Assembly: GCF_047663525.1 (NCBI RefSeq)
Contig: NC_092590.1
Span: 14,900,001-14,964,000 of the forward strand
DNA: 64,000 nt
Reading direction: 5' to 3'
Source: Anas platyrhynchos
Taxonomy: Eukaryota > Chordata > Aves > Anseriformes > Anatidae
Positions 63,167 through 64,000 of the stretch are shown in pieces (within the stretch, counting starts at the first letter, position 1; each line of letters begins with the position of its first letter). The notes beneath the pieces are model-generated. The model was not told the origin of the DNA. It did not search any database and worked only from the letters and a program-made list of their open reading frames with translations. Both the position numbers and the translations under genes were made by a program.

Positions 63167-63582
63167 CTTCAGAATAATAAAAAAAAAGAAAAAGAAAAAA
63201 AAGGGATTAAAAATGCAATTGGGTTATGCCAAAGTAATCTATGATTTAGGTTAGCACAGAATTCGTTTCATTCACAAATCTTCCTTCACACACTAGGTCT
63301 AGGATACTACCTTTAAATTCAATTCCTGAATTAGTCAGTTTTCTGATTGATTTTGGGTAACTCATTCATCCACTTATTTCCCCCAATAGAAGACAGACAA
63401 CTTCTTTCTGGGGTAATTCTGCCATCATTTCTCTTCATTGGGAAGCCCGGCAGCTTTTTGTAAAAGGGCTTATTCCCTGCATGAAGACTTTCATAAAACT
63501 TCACCTCTCCATGATTCAGCTTCAGCAGGGACAACAAACAAACTCTTCAAGAAGCTTCCTGAAAGGTTGGATTTTTTTTTTT

Positions 63583-64000
63583 CCATTCAGGTTGGAAAAG
63601 ACCCCTAACATCATCTAGTCCAACCTTTAACCTAGTCCTAAAGCCCACCACTAAACTATGCTACTAAGGTCTAAATCTAAGGCTTCTTGAAGACCTCCAG
63701 GGATGGTGACTCAACCACTTCCCTGGACAGCACATTCCAATGCCACACAACCCTTCCGGTAAAGAAATTTCTCCTAATATCCAACCTAAACCTCCACTGG
63801 CACAATTGAGGCTATTTCCCCTCATTGTATCACTTGATGCTTGGGAGAAGAGACCAACCCTCACCTTGCTACAACCTCATTTGAGGTAATTGTAAAGTAC
63901 AATAAGGTCTCCCCTGAGCCTTCTCTTCAAGCTGTACAACCCCAGCTCCCTCAGCCACTCAGAACAAGTCATAAGACTTCTCTAGACCCTTCACCTGCTT
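63583..64000 (-). mobile_element. CR1 LINE 3' fragment, minus orientation, runs off window
   Basis: 'caggttggaaaagacccc', 'atcatctagtccaacc', 'cctccagggatggtgactca' and 'ttctcttcaagctgtacaac' are reverse-complemented CR1 3' sequence continuing past the window edge. Confidence 0.9.

Noticed and set aside
63167-63582. A 68-residue minus-strand frame tested as the next upstream HERC5/6-like exon.
   Set aside because: It shows no similarity to HERC3 exon 11 and no fitting phase; the exon is probably beyond the window.

Overview
This window is vertebrate nuclear DNA, almost certainly from a bird. Genes are split into short exons with GT..AG introns. CR1 LINE fragments dominate the repeats, with no L1 or Alu. 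Two CpG islands sit at promoters, and the block FAM13A - HERC3 - PYURF/PIGY - HERC5/6-like is the known 4q22-type vertebrate neighbourhood. I cannot name the species. There are no operons, CRISPR arrays, rRNA or recognisable tRNA genes.

Layout. (1) Bases 1 to about 11.5 kb hold the 3' end of FAM13A on the plus strand: three coding exons (4332-4528, 5261-5362, 7218-7344) giving the last 141 residues, then a long 3' UTR. (2) About 11.4-48.2 kb is the complete HERC3 gene on the minus strand. I traced 24 coding exons whose phases all match; they sum to 3153 nt, i.e. 1050 residues plus stop, the length of human HERC3. The first noncoding exon lies in a CpG island at about 47.65-48.2 kb. FAM13A and HERC3 converge, and their candidate poly(A) signals are about 35-45 bp apart in an arrangement that predicts overlapping 3' UTRs. 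(3) About 48.2-52.8 kb is the spacer between HERC3 and the next gene. It is mostly a decayed CR1 copy abutting the HERC3 island, simple repeats and another CR1 tail. (4) From 52.8 kb to beyond the window end runs the 3' part of a second, diverged HERC-type E3 ligase on the minus strand (12 coding exons, 568 residues, complete HECT domain with the catalytic Cys; the RCC1 half lies off the window). (5) Inside one intron of that gene, on the opposite strand, sits the bicistronic PYURF-PIGY gene (56.9-58.0 kb).

How they relate. HERC3 and the HERC5/6-like gene are paralogues with nearly superimposable exon boundaries. HERC3 is strongly conserved; the second copy has diverged much more, as expected of the interferon-linked HERC5/HERC6 branch. 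PYURF and PIGY are mitochondrial-chaperone and GPI-anchor genes encoded on one mRNA and are functionally unrelated to their host. The most noteworthy observations are the nesting of PYURF-PIGY inside the HERC5/6-like gene with a shared CpG island, an in-frame open stretch there that could give a HECT-only isoform, the overlapping convergent 3' ends, and a perfect hairpin in a HERC3 intron. I found no sign of a wholly new molecular system.
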